Source: Scalesia atractyloides
Lineage: Eukaryota; Streptophyta; Magnoliopsida; Asterales; Asteraceae
Assembly (NCBI GenBank): GCA_947069175.1
Contig: CAMTDV010000028.1
Coordinates: forward strand, 65,890,157-65,954,156
Direction: 5' to 3'
Length of the DNA: 64,000 nucleotides
Of the stretch, positions 1 to 11,393 are shown in pieces; the stretch's first letter is position 1, and every line of letters begins with the position of its first letter. A program made the position numbers and the translations under genes. The notes beneath the pieces are model-generated. The model did not search any database. It was not told the DNA's origin and saw only the letters and a list, made by a program, of their open reading frames with translations.

Positions 1-466
1 GGCAAGGTTAAACCCGTTTCGGTTAATTTTCGTAAAATAGTTACATATACGTAACCGTGTGCATAATAGCGATATCGGGTAACCGGATAAGTCATGGACA
101 GTTCTACATGCCATTATACTTTAAATAAGTTAAGAAATGAGTAGGATATCAACTTGTATGCCCGTTAAGGTTTTAAAACGAAATTATGGCTCATAAGGGC
201 ATTTTGGTAATTTCATATCATATAAAAGGAACTTGAATATAATTTAATGTTATGATTATAATTATATTCTGGAAAAATACTTTATTTATGATATAATATC
301 AGTAGGATATCAATTATATGTGCACTTTAGCCTCTAAACTTTAAAAAGCTTCTAAAAACCTTTTTAAACACCTTTTTGGAACTTTTAGCCCTCCATAGCC
401 AATACTTGGAATACCCGGGATTATGCCCGGACATTGTCGAGCTCTCGGTTCGTTAAAAGGTCACTC
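1..466 (-). mobile_element. E5 3' LTR, first part (Ty3/gypsy)
   Basis: This segment is colinear with the intact E5 LTR at 15601-18998: its beginning matches about 16697 onward and its end matches 18465-18603. It lacks about 1.4 kb present in the right LTR (about 17020-18463), joined at a short GCA-type microhomology near 325. The LTR starts outside the window. It is broken at 466 by E1 and resumes at 13962. The last five bases, CACTC (462-466), are the left target-site duplication of E1. Confidence 0.85.
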
Positions 467-1496
467 TATCACACCTCGACCCGCAGCGGAATAAGAGTCG
501 GGGCATAATTGGGTTATCACCAAAGCTCATGATGTTTACTAATATGTTTCATATTTATTAAATTCAAAATTACAACTTCAATATTCCAAACAAGTTCATA
601 CAATTACAAGGAAAAAGTAACTTAATAAACAATCCAAAACCTAAACCGATTTATTCTTCTAAGCCGTCCTATATGTTTCTTGCTGCAACTGGATCACCTG
701 TATCATGTGTAAAAATGAGGGTTTTTGGGTCAACAAAAGTTGGCGAGTGAACCTTGTTATAAAACATTTATTATTGATTTCTTGTTATATTTAATATGGA
801 AAAATTGTGCAATAATCATATGTGAGCAAACGTAAATAAACATACAATAACAAACCACCTTGCATGAGTATATGACATGAATGATAATGTATATGTTGGC
901 AACGTCACGTTCCGCTCATAGGTAATGGGGAACGGTCGGCCTATGATGATGCATGTGCGATCAAGGCTCAATCAAACGGAGCCGATCGTATGTTGGCAAC
1001 GCCACGTTCCGCTCATAGGTAATGGGGAACGGTTCCGCTCATAGGTAATGGGGAACAGACGGCCTATGATGATGTATGTACTGAAATGATAAATTTAATC
1101 TAAACATTAACCACACAAACAGTTGATACATATTGAATACACATTTGATCATGGATATGATGGATGCACAAGTGTTTAAATGTAATAAATAATAAGACAC
1201 ATGATACACCCCAAAATGTGATTAAAACGGGGAATTTGTAGAGATTCACTCATATTGGGTGCGTTCGTTTGATGCTGTTGAATGCGCACGAGTTTAGAGG
1301 GTTGGTCGACGAGGAATAAATAACCTAAATAATAACGGAAAAAGTACGGTAAATAAGTGGATTTTATTAGCAATTTTAATAGGGTTTTTAGATTTATTTT
1401 TGTGAGTATAAGGTCATTTTCTAACTTTAAAATATTATTTTTAAGTATTTTTAATTGATTTTTAAATTAAATAAATAAATAAAAATATAAAAAAAT

Positions 1497-1547
1497 GTTG
1501 ACTTTTTGGGTTGACCGTTGACCATTGACTTTGCTGTTGACCGGTTC
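1497..1547. promoter_or_regulatory. TTGAC (W-box core) cluster in E1 LTR
   Basis: Several TTGAC cores lie head to tail within about 50 bp (TTGACTT, TTGACCG, TTGACCA, TTGACTT, TTGACCG). TTGAC followed by C or T is the known core bound by WRKY factors. The cluster sits directly beside the first tRNA-like module. The same block recurs in the other LTRs of this family (about 12400-12450, 20270-20310, 28540-28575, 47410-47440). Regulation is inferred. Confidence 0.4.
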
Positions 1548-1563
1548 AGACTTGTGTATGTAT

Positions 1564-1979
1564 GCGCTGGGTGAGGCTCGAACTCTTGACCTCCCGTACG
1601 CGTGCACGCAGCTCTACCAACTGAGCTACATGTCTAACCCGAAATATTTTTGTTTTTAATTATATTTATATACTATTTAATTTATTCAGAATTTATTTAT
1701 TTTAAAAAGGATTTTAATTATGTCGAACCGGTGCACATAACAGGTCTCGAACCCGGGACCCGTCGTTTAACATTGCACACAGTCCACCGCTGGACTGTGT
1801 GTCTAACCTGGTTAAAATACCGGTTTTTATTAAACTTAACATCTTACAGCGAGTCGATCCGGTTCGTTTTAAAAAGAAACATTTTTATTTCAGCGGATAG
1901 GGTCGTGTCAGGGATCGAACTCGAGACGTGCGCTGTGTGTTTGCACACAGTCCACCGCTGGACTGTGTGTCTAACCCGG
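1564..1979 (-). repeat. tRNA-like modules M1-M3 in E1 left LTR
   Basis: Three modules read on the minus strand. M1 (1564-1640) has an A-box-like TAGCTCAGTTGGTAGAGC and a B-box-like GTTCGAGCC. M2 and M3 each have an 11 bp perfect hairpin (1776-1801 and 1944-1969): arms CACACAGTCCA and TGGACTGTGTG with a 4-base loop. Each is followed by GTTCGAG-type B-box bases. Every module starts with GGGTTAGACA or a close variant. Acceptor and anticodon stems do not form, so these are not normal tRNA genes. Confidence 0.75.
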
Positions 1980-2822
1980 TTTAATATCTTGTTTTAATTA
2001 AACTTATACATTAGGTTCGACTTCATCTTCTTCGTTCAAAGACACAGACAACCGATGTTCGACAGTTCTTGTTTAATTCGATTAACGAAAATTATAAATG
2101 ATTGAAATGTAATGGATAGAGAAGGTTTTGGAAATGAATGTACCGGAAAGATGATTTTTCTCAGAACTCCGGCAAAGTCGTCGGCTCTGTTTATGAATTC
2201 TGTCTGAGCGGACCAATTAACAGTTTTGATTAACTAATTGTGAAATTAAGTGACTAAACAAGAATTATCAGAGAGTTTAGATGCTCGTACCGATTCACAG
2301 CGTGATTTCGGAATTTTCAGAGATTTTCCGGCGGGTGCAGATTATCCGGTATCGTCGTCTGGGACCGATTCTGGTTGAAGGATTTGAGTTAGTATAAGTC
2401 TAACAATAGATAGAAGATGAAAGAATTGAGAAATTTACCGATTCGATGAATGTCACGGTTTTCCGGTGAAAGTCCGGCGATATCAGATAACGATTCCGAC
2501 GAACAGAAATTAGAGCGCAAATGAAATTGAAGGTTCTGTGAGTGTTTCTGAGTTGCGAGACAATGATATTACCGGTGTAAATTAGAGGTAAATGATTTCG
2601 GTTATTAAACTCGAAAATCATAAGAATCGAGTTCAATAAAGACTGAATTGATTAAGAACGTGGGTTGTAATGGTTTTATCGGTTATAATCAGTAACCCAC
2701 GATCACTCAAACGTCTTTGGAAAGTTGAAAGCCGATGATCGGTTTCAGTTTTGGCGCAAACAGATAGATTCACGGGTGAACTTAAGGTTTTATTTGTTTC
2801 CTTGTTTACACAAAAACACCAA

Positions 2823-2890
2823 GTGGCGGAGTGGTTAAGTGTTTGATGATTGTGTCTTCCGGCTGACCCGGGTTCGAAACCCGGCAGCCT
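2823..2890 (+). repeat. tRNA-like module M4 (type-II like) in E1 left LTR
   Basis: GTGGCGGAGTGGTTAAG resembles the A-box of Ser/Leu tRNAs. It is followed about 40 bp later by a T-arm-like CCGGGTTCGAAACCCGG flanked by GCTG and CAGC. It reads on the plus strand, opposite to M1-M3 and to the element. No full cloverleaf is evident. Confidence 0.65.
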
Positions 2891-3077
2891 ATTTTATTTT
2901 TTATTTACCTTTTATTTTACTTTTTAACAATTTTGGTTTCCATATTCTAAAATGTTTATTAATTATGTATTGTTTAAAATTAAAATGAGCATTAAATGAG
3001 CAACAAAAACTTGAAACTGACTATTCGATTAATAAACGAAGCGGGTTTTGAAAACCCGTTTTTCGACGGATGTTACA

Positions 3078-3092
3078 GTATCCCCTACTTTT
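3078..3092 (-). promoter_or_regulatory. E1 polypurine tract
   Basis: On the minus strand AAAGTAGGGGATAC lies immediately upstream of the 3' LTR start TGTAACA. This is where plus-strand DNA synthesis would be primed. The same tract is present at the matching place in E2 and E3. Confidence 0.85.
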
Positions 3093-3111
3093 AGAAATTT
3101 CGTCCCGAAAT

Positions 3112-6100
3112 TTAAGTAGTAGTGGTAACAGTAAAAAGATGCGGGTATTTTTCGCGCATTGAGTCTTCACGTTCCCAAGTAAACTCAGGTCCTCGTTTCG
3201 ACTCCCAGCGTACCCTAACAATTGGAATACGACTCTGTCTTAAACGTTTTTCTCCAAAGTCCATGATCTCTACTGGTCTTTCAATGAAGTGCATAGATTC
3301 ATCGATCTGAATATCTTCTAGGGGAATATGGAGGTTTTCATTGGCGAGACACTTCTTTAAGTTTGATACGTGGAATGTGGGGTGAATTCTGTTGAGTTCT
3401 TCTGGTAGGTCAAGCTTGTATGCTACAGGTCCTACTCTTTCGAGTATCTTGAAAGGTCCTACGTAGCGTGGTGCTAGCTTGCCTTTCTGGCCAAAACGAA
3501 CTACTCCCTTCCACGGTGATACTTTTAAAAGTACATGATCACCAATGTTAAACTCCAAAGGCTTTTGTCGTTTGTCTGCGTAACTCTTTTGATGACTTTG
3601 TGCCGCTAGAAGATTGTTTCGAATTTGATGGATCTTGTCTGTGGTTTCTTGAATCAATTCTGGACCGGTGATTTGAGCTTCTCCAATTTCATGCCAACAT
3701 ACTGGAGATCGGCACTTACGACCATATAAAGCTTCGAAAGGTGCCATGCCGATACTTGAATGATAGCTGTTGTTGTACGAAAATTCAACTAATGGTAGAT
3801 GAGCGTCCCAATTTCCCTTGAAGTCTATGACACATGCTCGAAGCATGTCTTCAAGTGTTTGGATGGTGCGTTCAGATTGTCCATCAGTTTGAGGATGATA
3901 AGCGGTACTGAGGTCTAATCGTGTACCCAAAGCGGCTTGTACGGCTTGCCATGTTCGTGAAGTGAAACAACCATCACGATCTGAAATAATGCTTAACGGT
4001 ACACCATGACGGCTTACGATCTCGCTGATGTAGATACGAGCTAACTTCTCGTTCTTGAAGTCCTCGCGGATCGGAATGAAGTGAGCTGATTTTGAAAGAC
4101 GATCAATGATTACCATATAGTGTCATACCCACTGGAGGTGCGAGGTAACCCGGTAATGAAGTCCATGGTTATGTTTTCCCACTTCCACACAGGTATTTCA
4201 GGTTGGACTAGAAGTCCTGAGGGTCTTTGATGTTCAGCTTTTACTTTGGAACATGTAAGGCACTTGGAAACAAAAACATGGATATCCTTCTTCATGCCGG
4301 CCACCAGTAGGTGTATCGAAGGTCTTGATACATCTTGTCGGCTCCTGGGTGTACAGAGTACCGTGTTTTGTGCGCCTCATTCATAAGGAAATCACGAAGG
4401 TTATTGTGATCGGGAATCCATATGCGATCTAGATAGTACAGAATACCGTCGGATTTAGTTTCGATTTTAAGTTCAGCTCCACAAGACAGCTCCTTGCGTA
4501 CGTCGTTTTCCGTTACTGAAACATGTTGGGCTTCTCGAATTTGATCTTTGATGTCTGTTATGATTTGCGAACATAGAAGACGAATGGAGTTCGCATAACC
4601 CTTTCGACTGAGCGCATCGGCCACCACGTTTGCCTTGCCAGGATGATACCGAATTTGCACAGTCGTAGTCATTAAGAAGTTCGACCCATCTCCGTTGCCT
4701 CATGTTTAACTCCTTTTGGTTGAAGATATGTTGGAGGCTCTTGTGGTCAGTGTATATTTCACACTTGGTACCGTAGAGGTAATGTCTCCATATCTTAAGA
4801 GCGAACACAACGGCTCCAAGTTCTAGGTCGTGGGTGGTGTAGTTCTTCTCATGAGTTTTGAGTTGTCTAGGAAGCATAAGCTATCACCTTTCCTCTTTGC
4901 ATCAGTACATAGCCTAGTCCTTTCCCTGACGCGTCGCAATAAACCATGAAGTCATCACAACCTTCAGGAAGTGTGAGGATAGGTGCGTTACAGAGTTTTT
5001 GTTTAAGGGTTTGGAAGGCTTCTTCTTGTTTAGGTCCCCATATGAAGGGTTTTCCTTTATGTGTTAAAGCCGTGAGTGGTACAGCAATACGGGAGAAATT
5101 TGCAATGAAACGGCGATAATAACCAGCCAAACCAAGAAATGATCTTACTTCGGTAGGTGTACGTGGCGCTTGCCATTCCTGTACCGCCTTGATTTTTGAG
5201 GGATAAACATGAATTCCCTTGTCATTGACGACGTGTCCAAGGAATTGTACTTCCCTTAACCAGAATTAACATTTCGAAAACTTAGCGTACAACTTTTCTG
5301 TCCTTAAGAGTGTAAGGATGAGTCGAAGGTGTCGTTCATGATCAGACTTAGACTTTGAGTAGATGAGGATGTCGTCGATGAAGACTATAACAAAACGGTC
5401 GAGATAAGGTTTGCAGACTCTGTTCATTAGTCCATGAAGACAGCTGGGGCGTTGGTTAAACCAAATGGCATGACCATGAATTCATAATGACCATAACGAG
5501 TTCGGAAGGCGGTCTTTGGGACGTCTTCTTCATGTACTCTGAGTTGATGATAACCAGAACGAAGGTCGGTTTTTTGAAAAACAGGTGGCGCCTTGAAGTT
5601 GGTCTAGAAGATCATTGATGCGAGGTAATGGGTAGCGGTTCTTGACCGTTAACTTGTTGAGTTCTCTGTAGTCGATACACATGCGAAACGTTCCATCTCT
5701 CTTCTTCACAAAAAGGACAGGTGCACCCCAAGGCGATGAGCTAGGACGTATGAATCCTTTGTCAGTCAGCTCTTGCAATTGACTGGCCAGTTCTTGCATC
5801 TCGGATGGGGCTAACCTATAAGGAGATTTTGCAACTGGTGTAGCTCCAGGTATAAGATCAATGCGGAATTCGACTTCTCTCACGGGAGGAAGTCCTGAAA
5901 GGTCGTCAGGAAAAACTTGCGGAAAATCTTTTACTACTGGGATGTCTTCAAGTTTCTTCTCCTTGATTCCCTTTTTGACGACATGAGTTAGGAATGCGAC
6001 ATAATTCTTGCGGAGATATTTTCGGTCTTGAAGACAGGACATTAATTTGAGTCCTTTCGAAGGGGTTTCTCCAAAGATTCGTAGAGTCTGACCGTTTGTA

Positions 6101-7783
6101 AGAGGAATGCGAATAAACTTTTCGCGACATACAACTTCAGCATGATGTTGGCTGAGCCAGTCCATACCAATTATAATGTCGAAACTTCCCAACTTCATAG
6201 GTATGAGGTCAACTGGAAAATCGTGATCGTTTAGAGTGAGAGTACAATTGCGTATAATAGAGTTTAATGAGACCGGTTTTCCGTCAGCAACTTCTACCGT
6301 TATGGATTCCATGAGTTTATCTCGAGTTTGGTTGAGGATGGGTTCAAATTCTAAGGACACAAAACTCTTATCCGCGCCAATACCAAATAACATGGATGCA
6401 TAACTACCATTGATGAGAAACGTACCGTTAACCACATTGTTGTCAGCCCTAGCTTGATTGGCATTGATGTTGAAAGCTCTTCCTCTTGCAGGTGGAGGAG
6501 CTTGGTTAGCCTGGTTTACTGGATTAGCTTGAGCTTGGGCATGGATGATATTTACCAGGCGTGGACGGTGTTCCTGAAGTGGTTCGGGTCTCCACAGTTA
6601 TAACAAGCCCGCATAGGTTGCACCATGGGATAGTTGGGTTGGTAGTAGGATTGGGCTACATGTTGGGCAAGTGGTAGGAGTAAAGGTTGTTGGGCTTGAC
6701 CCACTATCTGATGGTGGGTTTGGGTTGAGGGCTGATGGCTGTTCGTTCGCTGAAGTGCGCGACAGGTTTGAATGGTGTGACCTGCACGGCCACAGCCGGT
6801 GCAATGTTGGTAGGGATGATCAGGAAAGTGATGGTATTGGCAACGGTTGCATTTTGGGTAGGGGCCGGAGTATGGCTTTTTATATGGTGCAGGTGAGGGG
6901 GCAACTTGAGTGATGGGTGCAGCAGGGATAGGGAAATTTGTTTGTGTGACAGCAAAGTTTCTGGTGTTTCGTTTCCTCTTATTAGCAAACTTTGAGGAGG
7001 AGGTGGAATGGTTTGAAGTTTGGCCCTCAATGGGGGCTTTCTTTTTCTCGTCCTTAAATTTGCCGTTATGAATACGATTCTCGGTAAGCTCGGTAGCTAG
7101 TTCCATAGCAGCTTCAAGTGTTGCAGGCGAAGTGCTTAGAACTGAGTCTTGAATTTTCGAGGGGAGGCCTCGAATATAGTGTTCGACTAAGCGGTATACT
7201 GGGGTGAACAAGTTGGGGATCATTTGGTTCAACTCTAGAAACCTTTTGTTGTAGGAAGTATGATCTCCCTCCTTTTGCTTCAACGAGTGAAATTCATCCT
7301 CTAACTTTTTGATCTCGCTTCTTGGACAGAAGCGTCTCGTCATGATTTCCCTTAACTCCTCCCATGTTAAGGCCATTGCATCTTCGATTCCTCTCTTACC
7401 TTTTTCTGTATTCCACCAGGTAAGAGCTACTCCAAATAGTCTCCCGGTTGCGTAACGTACCTTGCGATCCTCGGGACAATCGCAATTGAGGAAGGTGTTT
7501 TCCATTTCCTCAAACCAGTGGAGGAGAGCAGTGACACCTTCGGTCCCTTCAAATTTCGGGGGATCGCAAGACTTGAAGTGTTTGTAAGAGCACTTTTTGG
7601 AGGGAGGGTTGTCGACTTTCTGGTCTTCTTGATGGGGAGGATTGATGGGATTTGCGGCGAGAGCTTGTTGGACTTGAATTACGATTTCAGGAAGCACCGC
7701 GGCCATTTGTTTTGCGATTGGGTGGCCAAGCGTTCGTTTGACCTTCCTGACCTTCTACCCCCACGTTGCTGCCTAGCCGACAT
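3112..7783 (-). pseudogene. E1 gag-pol, broken (chromovirus polyprotein)
   Basis: Homologous to the intact E2 polyprotein from MS(A/S)R at 7783 to a chromodomain ending in MREKYPHLF near 3130. Gag is readable at 6552-7706, protease-RT at 5530-6435, RT-RNase H at 4867-5130 and 4473-4877, and integrase plus chromodomain at 3112-4116. Breaks seen by comparison with E2: a 1-base deletion near 7725, a shift at the gag-protease join near 6560, a shift in RT near 5577, a TAA stop in RT near 5265, and shifts near 4880, 4650, 4305 and 4112. The protease active site reads FGIGAD where E2 has FDTGAD, so the catalytic aspartate is gone. The integrase linker is full length, unlike E2. Confidence 0.93.
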
Positions 7784-8429
7784 CTACAGGAACATACATA
7801 AGAAGATTTTGAGTTTAAGGAATCTTTTTAGGTGTCACGTGTCTTAAAAAATAAAATAAAAATAACATAAACATCAATAATGCAACTACATACATAGGAT
7901 GTCTTGGGTTTGCTCATGTTTGGGCCTCCAGTGTCCCTCATACCATCGCCTGTATAGTCATGTGGGCCCCCATGACTATTGGCTTAGTAGGATTTACATT
8001 GGTGTTGGCGGTTTAACACTTGCATCACCCGAATGAAAACCATGAAATATGTTTGCGAGATGTATGGTCGGAGGGTGTCCAGGTGTAGACACAATGACAA
8101 CACAAAGTGGGGTTAGCTCACACGACGTTTGGTATAGCACGCTTTGGCCTAATAGGTCCTTCGTACTCTCATCGTTAGTCCCCAGGTAGGCAAACTGGTC
8201 CTTTATTTTGGATTTATACGAATGCCAAGCCTAGACAGGACGTTCCGACTACCGGTACTCGTACCCTTCCAGTTACTACATGCCCGTCATGGGAACTCAC
8301 TTTGATGTGATTTGAAAATACAAAAAACGTTGCAAAACTCATGGAAATTGTGTGGTGTGTGCTCTCATGGATATGATATGTTATGAGAATATGATTCATG
8401 ATAGGCATTGTATAATAATATGTACTTAT
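7784..8429 (-). other. E1 untranslated leader, proximal part
   Basis: Sequence between the gag start and the solo-LTR insertion. It matches the leaders of E2 (26509-27300) and E3 (53697-54489). No convincing coding region. It resumes after the solo LTR at 11225. Confidence 0.8.
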
Positions 8430-8614
8430 TGTAACATTTGTAAAAATCGGGTCTCCAAAACCCGCTCCGTTTTGTAATCTGGTACCAAGTTATAAAAGTT
8501 TCGTTAATTATTTATGATTATTTTGAGTTTAAACGTTACATAATTAATAAATAAACTAAACTATAAAAATTATATTTGATAAAAAGTTAAAATAAAATAA
8601 ATAAAAAACAATTG

Positions 8615-8695
8615 AAGCTGCCGGGACTCGAACCCGGGTCAGCTGAGGCACTCCAACGACTTATCATCCTGTCCCCAAACCACTCCGCCACCAAG
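8615..8695 (-). repeat. tRNA-like module M4 in solo LTR
   Basis: On the minus strand: GGTGGCGGAGTGGTTTGGGG, then a T-arm-like CCGGGTTCGAGTCCCGG flanked by GCTG and CAGC. It matches the plus-strand M4 modules of the other LTRs because this LTR is inverted. Confidence 0.65.
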
Positions 8696-9535
8696 TGTTT
8701 TCTGTTAACACTAGGCAAACAATTGGATCTTATACGCAAACTCAAATCAACCGCTGGTGCCATCTGAATAACGGAAATCGGCAAACCGATCGCCAAATCA
8801 TTTCGATTTCATCTGGCCAACTTATAACCGATGTATTTCGGTTTCTAATTAAGTCAGTAATGAATGAACTTAAAGTTTCATCATTTTCGGTATTTGAAAC
8901 CGAAAATTTATCAAACTCTGATTTAATTCAAGTTCCGATCTTTTGCGCGATTCAGAACTATCACAACAACACTCCATTTCCTTTTCGTCGCGTTTTCAAA
9001 TCATTTGAGCACCTAAAACAGTTCGCCGGAATTCTCTGCAGAAGTCGCCGGAAAACCGTATTCAACACAAACCGGTAAGATACTCCTTCTTTGCGATTTC
9101 AATCTATTGTTAGAACTTTACTAACATTAATCCATCACTCAAAATCAGCCACAGACGACTTTGCTGGATTTTCTGTGTTGGCCGGAGAAATTCTGGAATT
9201 GCCGGAAACTCGCTAGTTACCGGTATGCACATTCAAACGTACTAATAATCAATTCACACTAGTTCAATTTCATATCTAATTCCTTAATTCTGTTGATAGA
9301 CCCTCTCAGCCGAAGGTTCAAAAACAGAGCCGTCAAATTCTCGCCGGACTCTCTGAGGAAGATAACCTGTCCGGTATCTTCTTTCCCCAAACTGTTCGGT
9401 TTAGTACATTCAAGCTAGTCGTCATGTTTATTAATCAGATTAATCACGAACCAGATGTCTGAGTAAGGTCTGTAATCGTAATGAAGAAGACGAACTTAAT
9501 AATGAGATAAGAGTAATTAAAATCCGGATTATAAA

Positions 9536-9953
9536 CGGGTTAGACACACAGTCCAGCGGTGGACTGTGTGCAAATTTCATATTCACGTCCCCAGTTCGAT
9601 CCTTGCTACGCGCACGCTTGTGTAATAACATTCTCTTTTTAATCAGGAACTAACCCGGGTTGAAACGGGTAGTTGTTAAGTATAATATAAATCAAGAATA
9701 TAACCGGGTTAGACACACAGTCCAGCGGTGGACTGTGTGCAAAATGAACTTCACGTCGCGCGTTCGAATCCTGTCCCGAGCACCGGTCCATGGAATTAAA
9801 ACGTTTTTGCAAAATAAAGGAATTTTCAGTTAATTCAAATAAGTAAATAAATATATTTAAAACCGAGTTTATAACGGGTTAGTCACGTAGCTCAGTTGGT
9901 AGAGCTACGTGCACGTGAACGGAAGGTCGCCGGTTCGAATCCCGCCTGGCGCA
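9536..9953 (+). repeat. tRNA-like modules M3-M2-M1 in solo LTR
   Basis: M3 hairpin 9545-9570 and M2 hairpin 9714-9739 are perfect 11 bp arms with loop GCGG. M1 hairpin 9884-9911 has arms CACGTAGCTC and GAGCTACGTG around AGTTGGTA, so the D-arm of a tRNA has become a 10 bp stem. M1 is followed by a B-box GGTTCGAATCCC at about 9930. GGGTTAG precedes each module. Confidence 0.78.
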
Positions 9954-10515
9954 GAATTATCCGCTGACCGAACCGGTCAACGGTCAACGGTCAACAGTAA
10001 AAAAAAAATAATTTTTTTTTATATATTTATTTATTTAATTTAATTTAAAAATCAATTAAAAATACCTAAAAATAACATTTTTAAAGATAGAAAATAGCCA
10101 TAAACTCATAAAAATATATCTAAAAATTTCATAAAAATCCTTAATAACATTCATTCACTTAATATATTTTTCCATTATTATTTAGGTTAGTGTTCCTCGT
10201 CGACTCGCTCATCTAAATCGTGCGCATCTCACCATCTCAAATTCAACGCACCCAATGTGAGTGAACCTTTCAAATTCCCCGTTTTAATCACGTTTTTGGG
10301 GTGTATCATGTGTCTTTGTTTATTTACATATTATAACGAAACTATTGTGCATACATCATATCATGACATGTGTATTAGTTTGTTGCTGTTAAGTAGTTAT
10401 TATTGGATGCAAATTATTATTTCAGTACATGCATTTGCCGAGGCCGCAGCTCCCCATCCATCGAGGTTGAGCTTGATCCCCATTTTATTATGTGGTTGAT
10501 CTGTGGCGTGCCTGC

Positions 10516-10745
10516 ACGATCGGCTCCGTTTGATTGAGCCTTGATCGGTCATTTCATTTTACATTTCAATACATGCAATACGCTCGGCTCCGTTTGATTC
10601 TGCCTTGAGTGCACAGTTCAATTTACATTTCCAGTTCATGCAATACGTTCGGCTCCGTTTGATTGAGCCTTGAGCGCACAGTTCAATTTACATTTCCAGT
10701 TCATGCAATACGATCTGCTCCGTTTGATTGAGCTTTGATCGCACA
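10516..10745 (+). repeat. GGCTC hairpin tandem repeat (4 units) in solo LTR
   Basis: Four units of about 65 bp. Each has GGCTC(C) and GAGCC arms around CGTTTGATT, flanked by GATC/GATC, GCTC/GAGT, GTTC/GAGC or GATC/GATC outer arms. They are separated by ACATTTCCAGTTCATGCAAT-like spacers. Confidence 0.75.
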
Positions 10746-11224
10746 GTTCATTTATGTTAGTTATCGTATGATATTGGTATATTCAGGTATGCTATCAAGT
10801 GTTATTGTATGTTATAATTGTAACTGCTATTTGCCAATGCTTGATTACTTACATTTGCTCTTTTATGATTATGCACAATATTTTATTGATAAACTAACCA
10901 TAAAATCATTATCAAATGTTTATCTAATAAGGTTCACTCGCCAACTTATGTTGACCCAAAACCTCCCATTTTACACATGATACAGGTGAACCAGCAGCAG
11001 CTAGGAACACATAGGACCTGGATTAGAAGAATAAAACGATTTAGTTTTCGGATTGTTATGTTTGGTTATTTTCCCTTGTATTGAATGAACATGTTTGGAT
11101 GTTTGAAAAATGTAACTTTGACTTCATTAATTATGAAACATAATAGTAAATGTCATGTGCTTTGGTGATAACCCAATTATGCCCCGACTCTTATTTCCGC
11201 TGCGGGTCGGGGTGTGACACTTAT

Positions 11225-11376
11225 GAACATGCTTGCATAACATTGAATGTAACAATAAACATAAAGCATATAAACATCATGAATTTTGCATGTAACACAC
11301 CAACAATTTAAAAATTCTAATCAACTATAGTATAGGCTCTAAGGATCTAATAACCTATCCTATATCCCTATAGTCA
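11225..11376 (-). other. E1 leader, distal part
   Basis: Continues the leader from the other side of the solo LTR (ATGAACATGCTTGC...). It matches E2 27140-27300 and the E3 remnant at 46134-46302. Non-coding. Confidence 0.8.
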
Positions 11377-11393
11377 TGGCTCTGATACCAATC
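11377..11393 (-). promoter_or_regulatory. E1 primer-binding site (tRNA-iMet type)
   Basis: The minus strand reads GATTGGTATCAGAGCCA directly against the LTR edge. TGGTATCAGAGC is the usual plant site complementary to the 3' end of initiator tRNA-Met. Confidence 0.9.

Larger units (their letters stand above)
467..3077 (-). repeat. E1 3' LTR (2.6 kb)
   Basis: Runs from TATCACACC (mutated terminus) to GATGTTACA, and matches the E1 right LTR throughout. It has an extra copy of a roughly 25 bp unit (CCGCTCATAGGTAATGGGGA, near 1004-1050) that is single in the right LTR. It retains a 19 bp stretch that the right LTR lost. Tail hairpin at the junction side: CGGGTTTT-G-AAAACCCG near 3045. Confidence 0.92.
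8430..11219 (+). mobile_element. Solo LTR nested in E1 leader, opposite orientation
   Basis: Begins TGTAACATTTG and ends GGGTGTGACA, the sense-strand ends of this LTR family, so it is inverted relative to E1. CTTAT at 8425-8429 and 11220-11224 is a 5 bp target duplication. E1 leader sequence is continuous across it. There is no PPT, PBS or coding sequence, so this is the product of recombination between the two LTRs of a once complete element. It resembles the E2 LTRs more than the E1 LTRs. Confidence 0.93.

Noticed and set aside
1650..1997. 115-codon frame in the E1 left LTR
   Set aside because: It spans tRNA-like hairpins M2 and M3, which give the repeated HTVHRWTVCLT text; not a protein.
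8695..9078. 127-codon frame in the solo LTR
   Set aside because: Lies in LTR sequence; relatives at the same place in E2 and E3 LTRs do not keep it open.
9875..9953. M1 as a functional tRNA gene
   Set aside because: A- and B-box text is tRNA-like, but the acceptor stem and anticodon arm do not pair, and the D-arm has grown to a 10 bp hairpin. It lies in every LTR copy, so it is an LTR component and not a tRNA gene.
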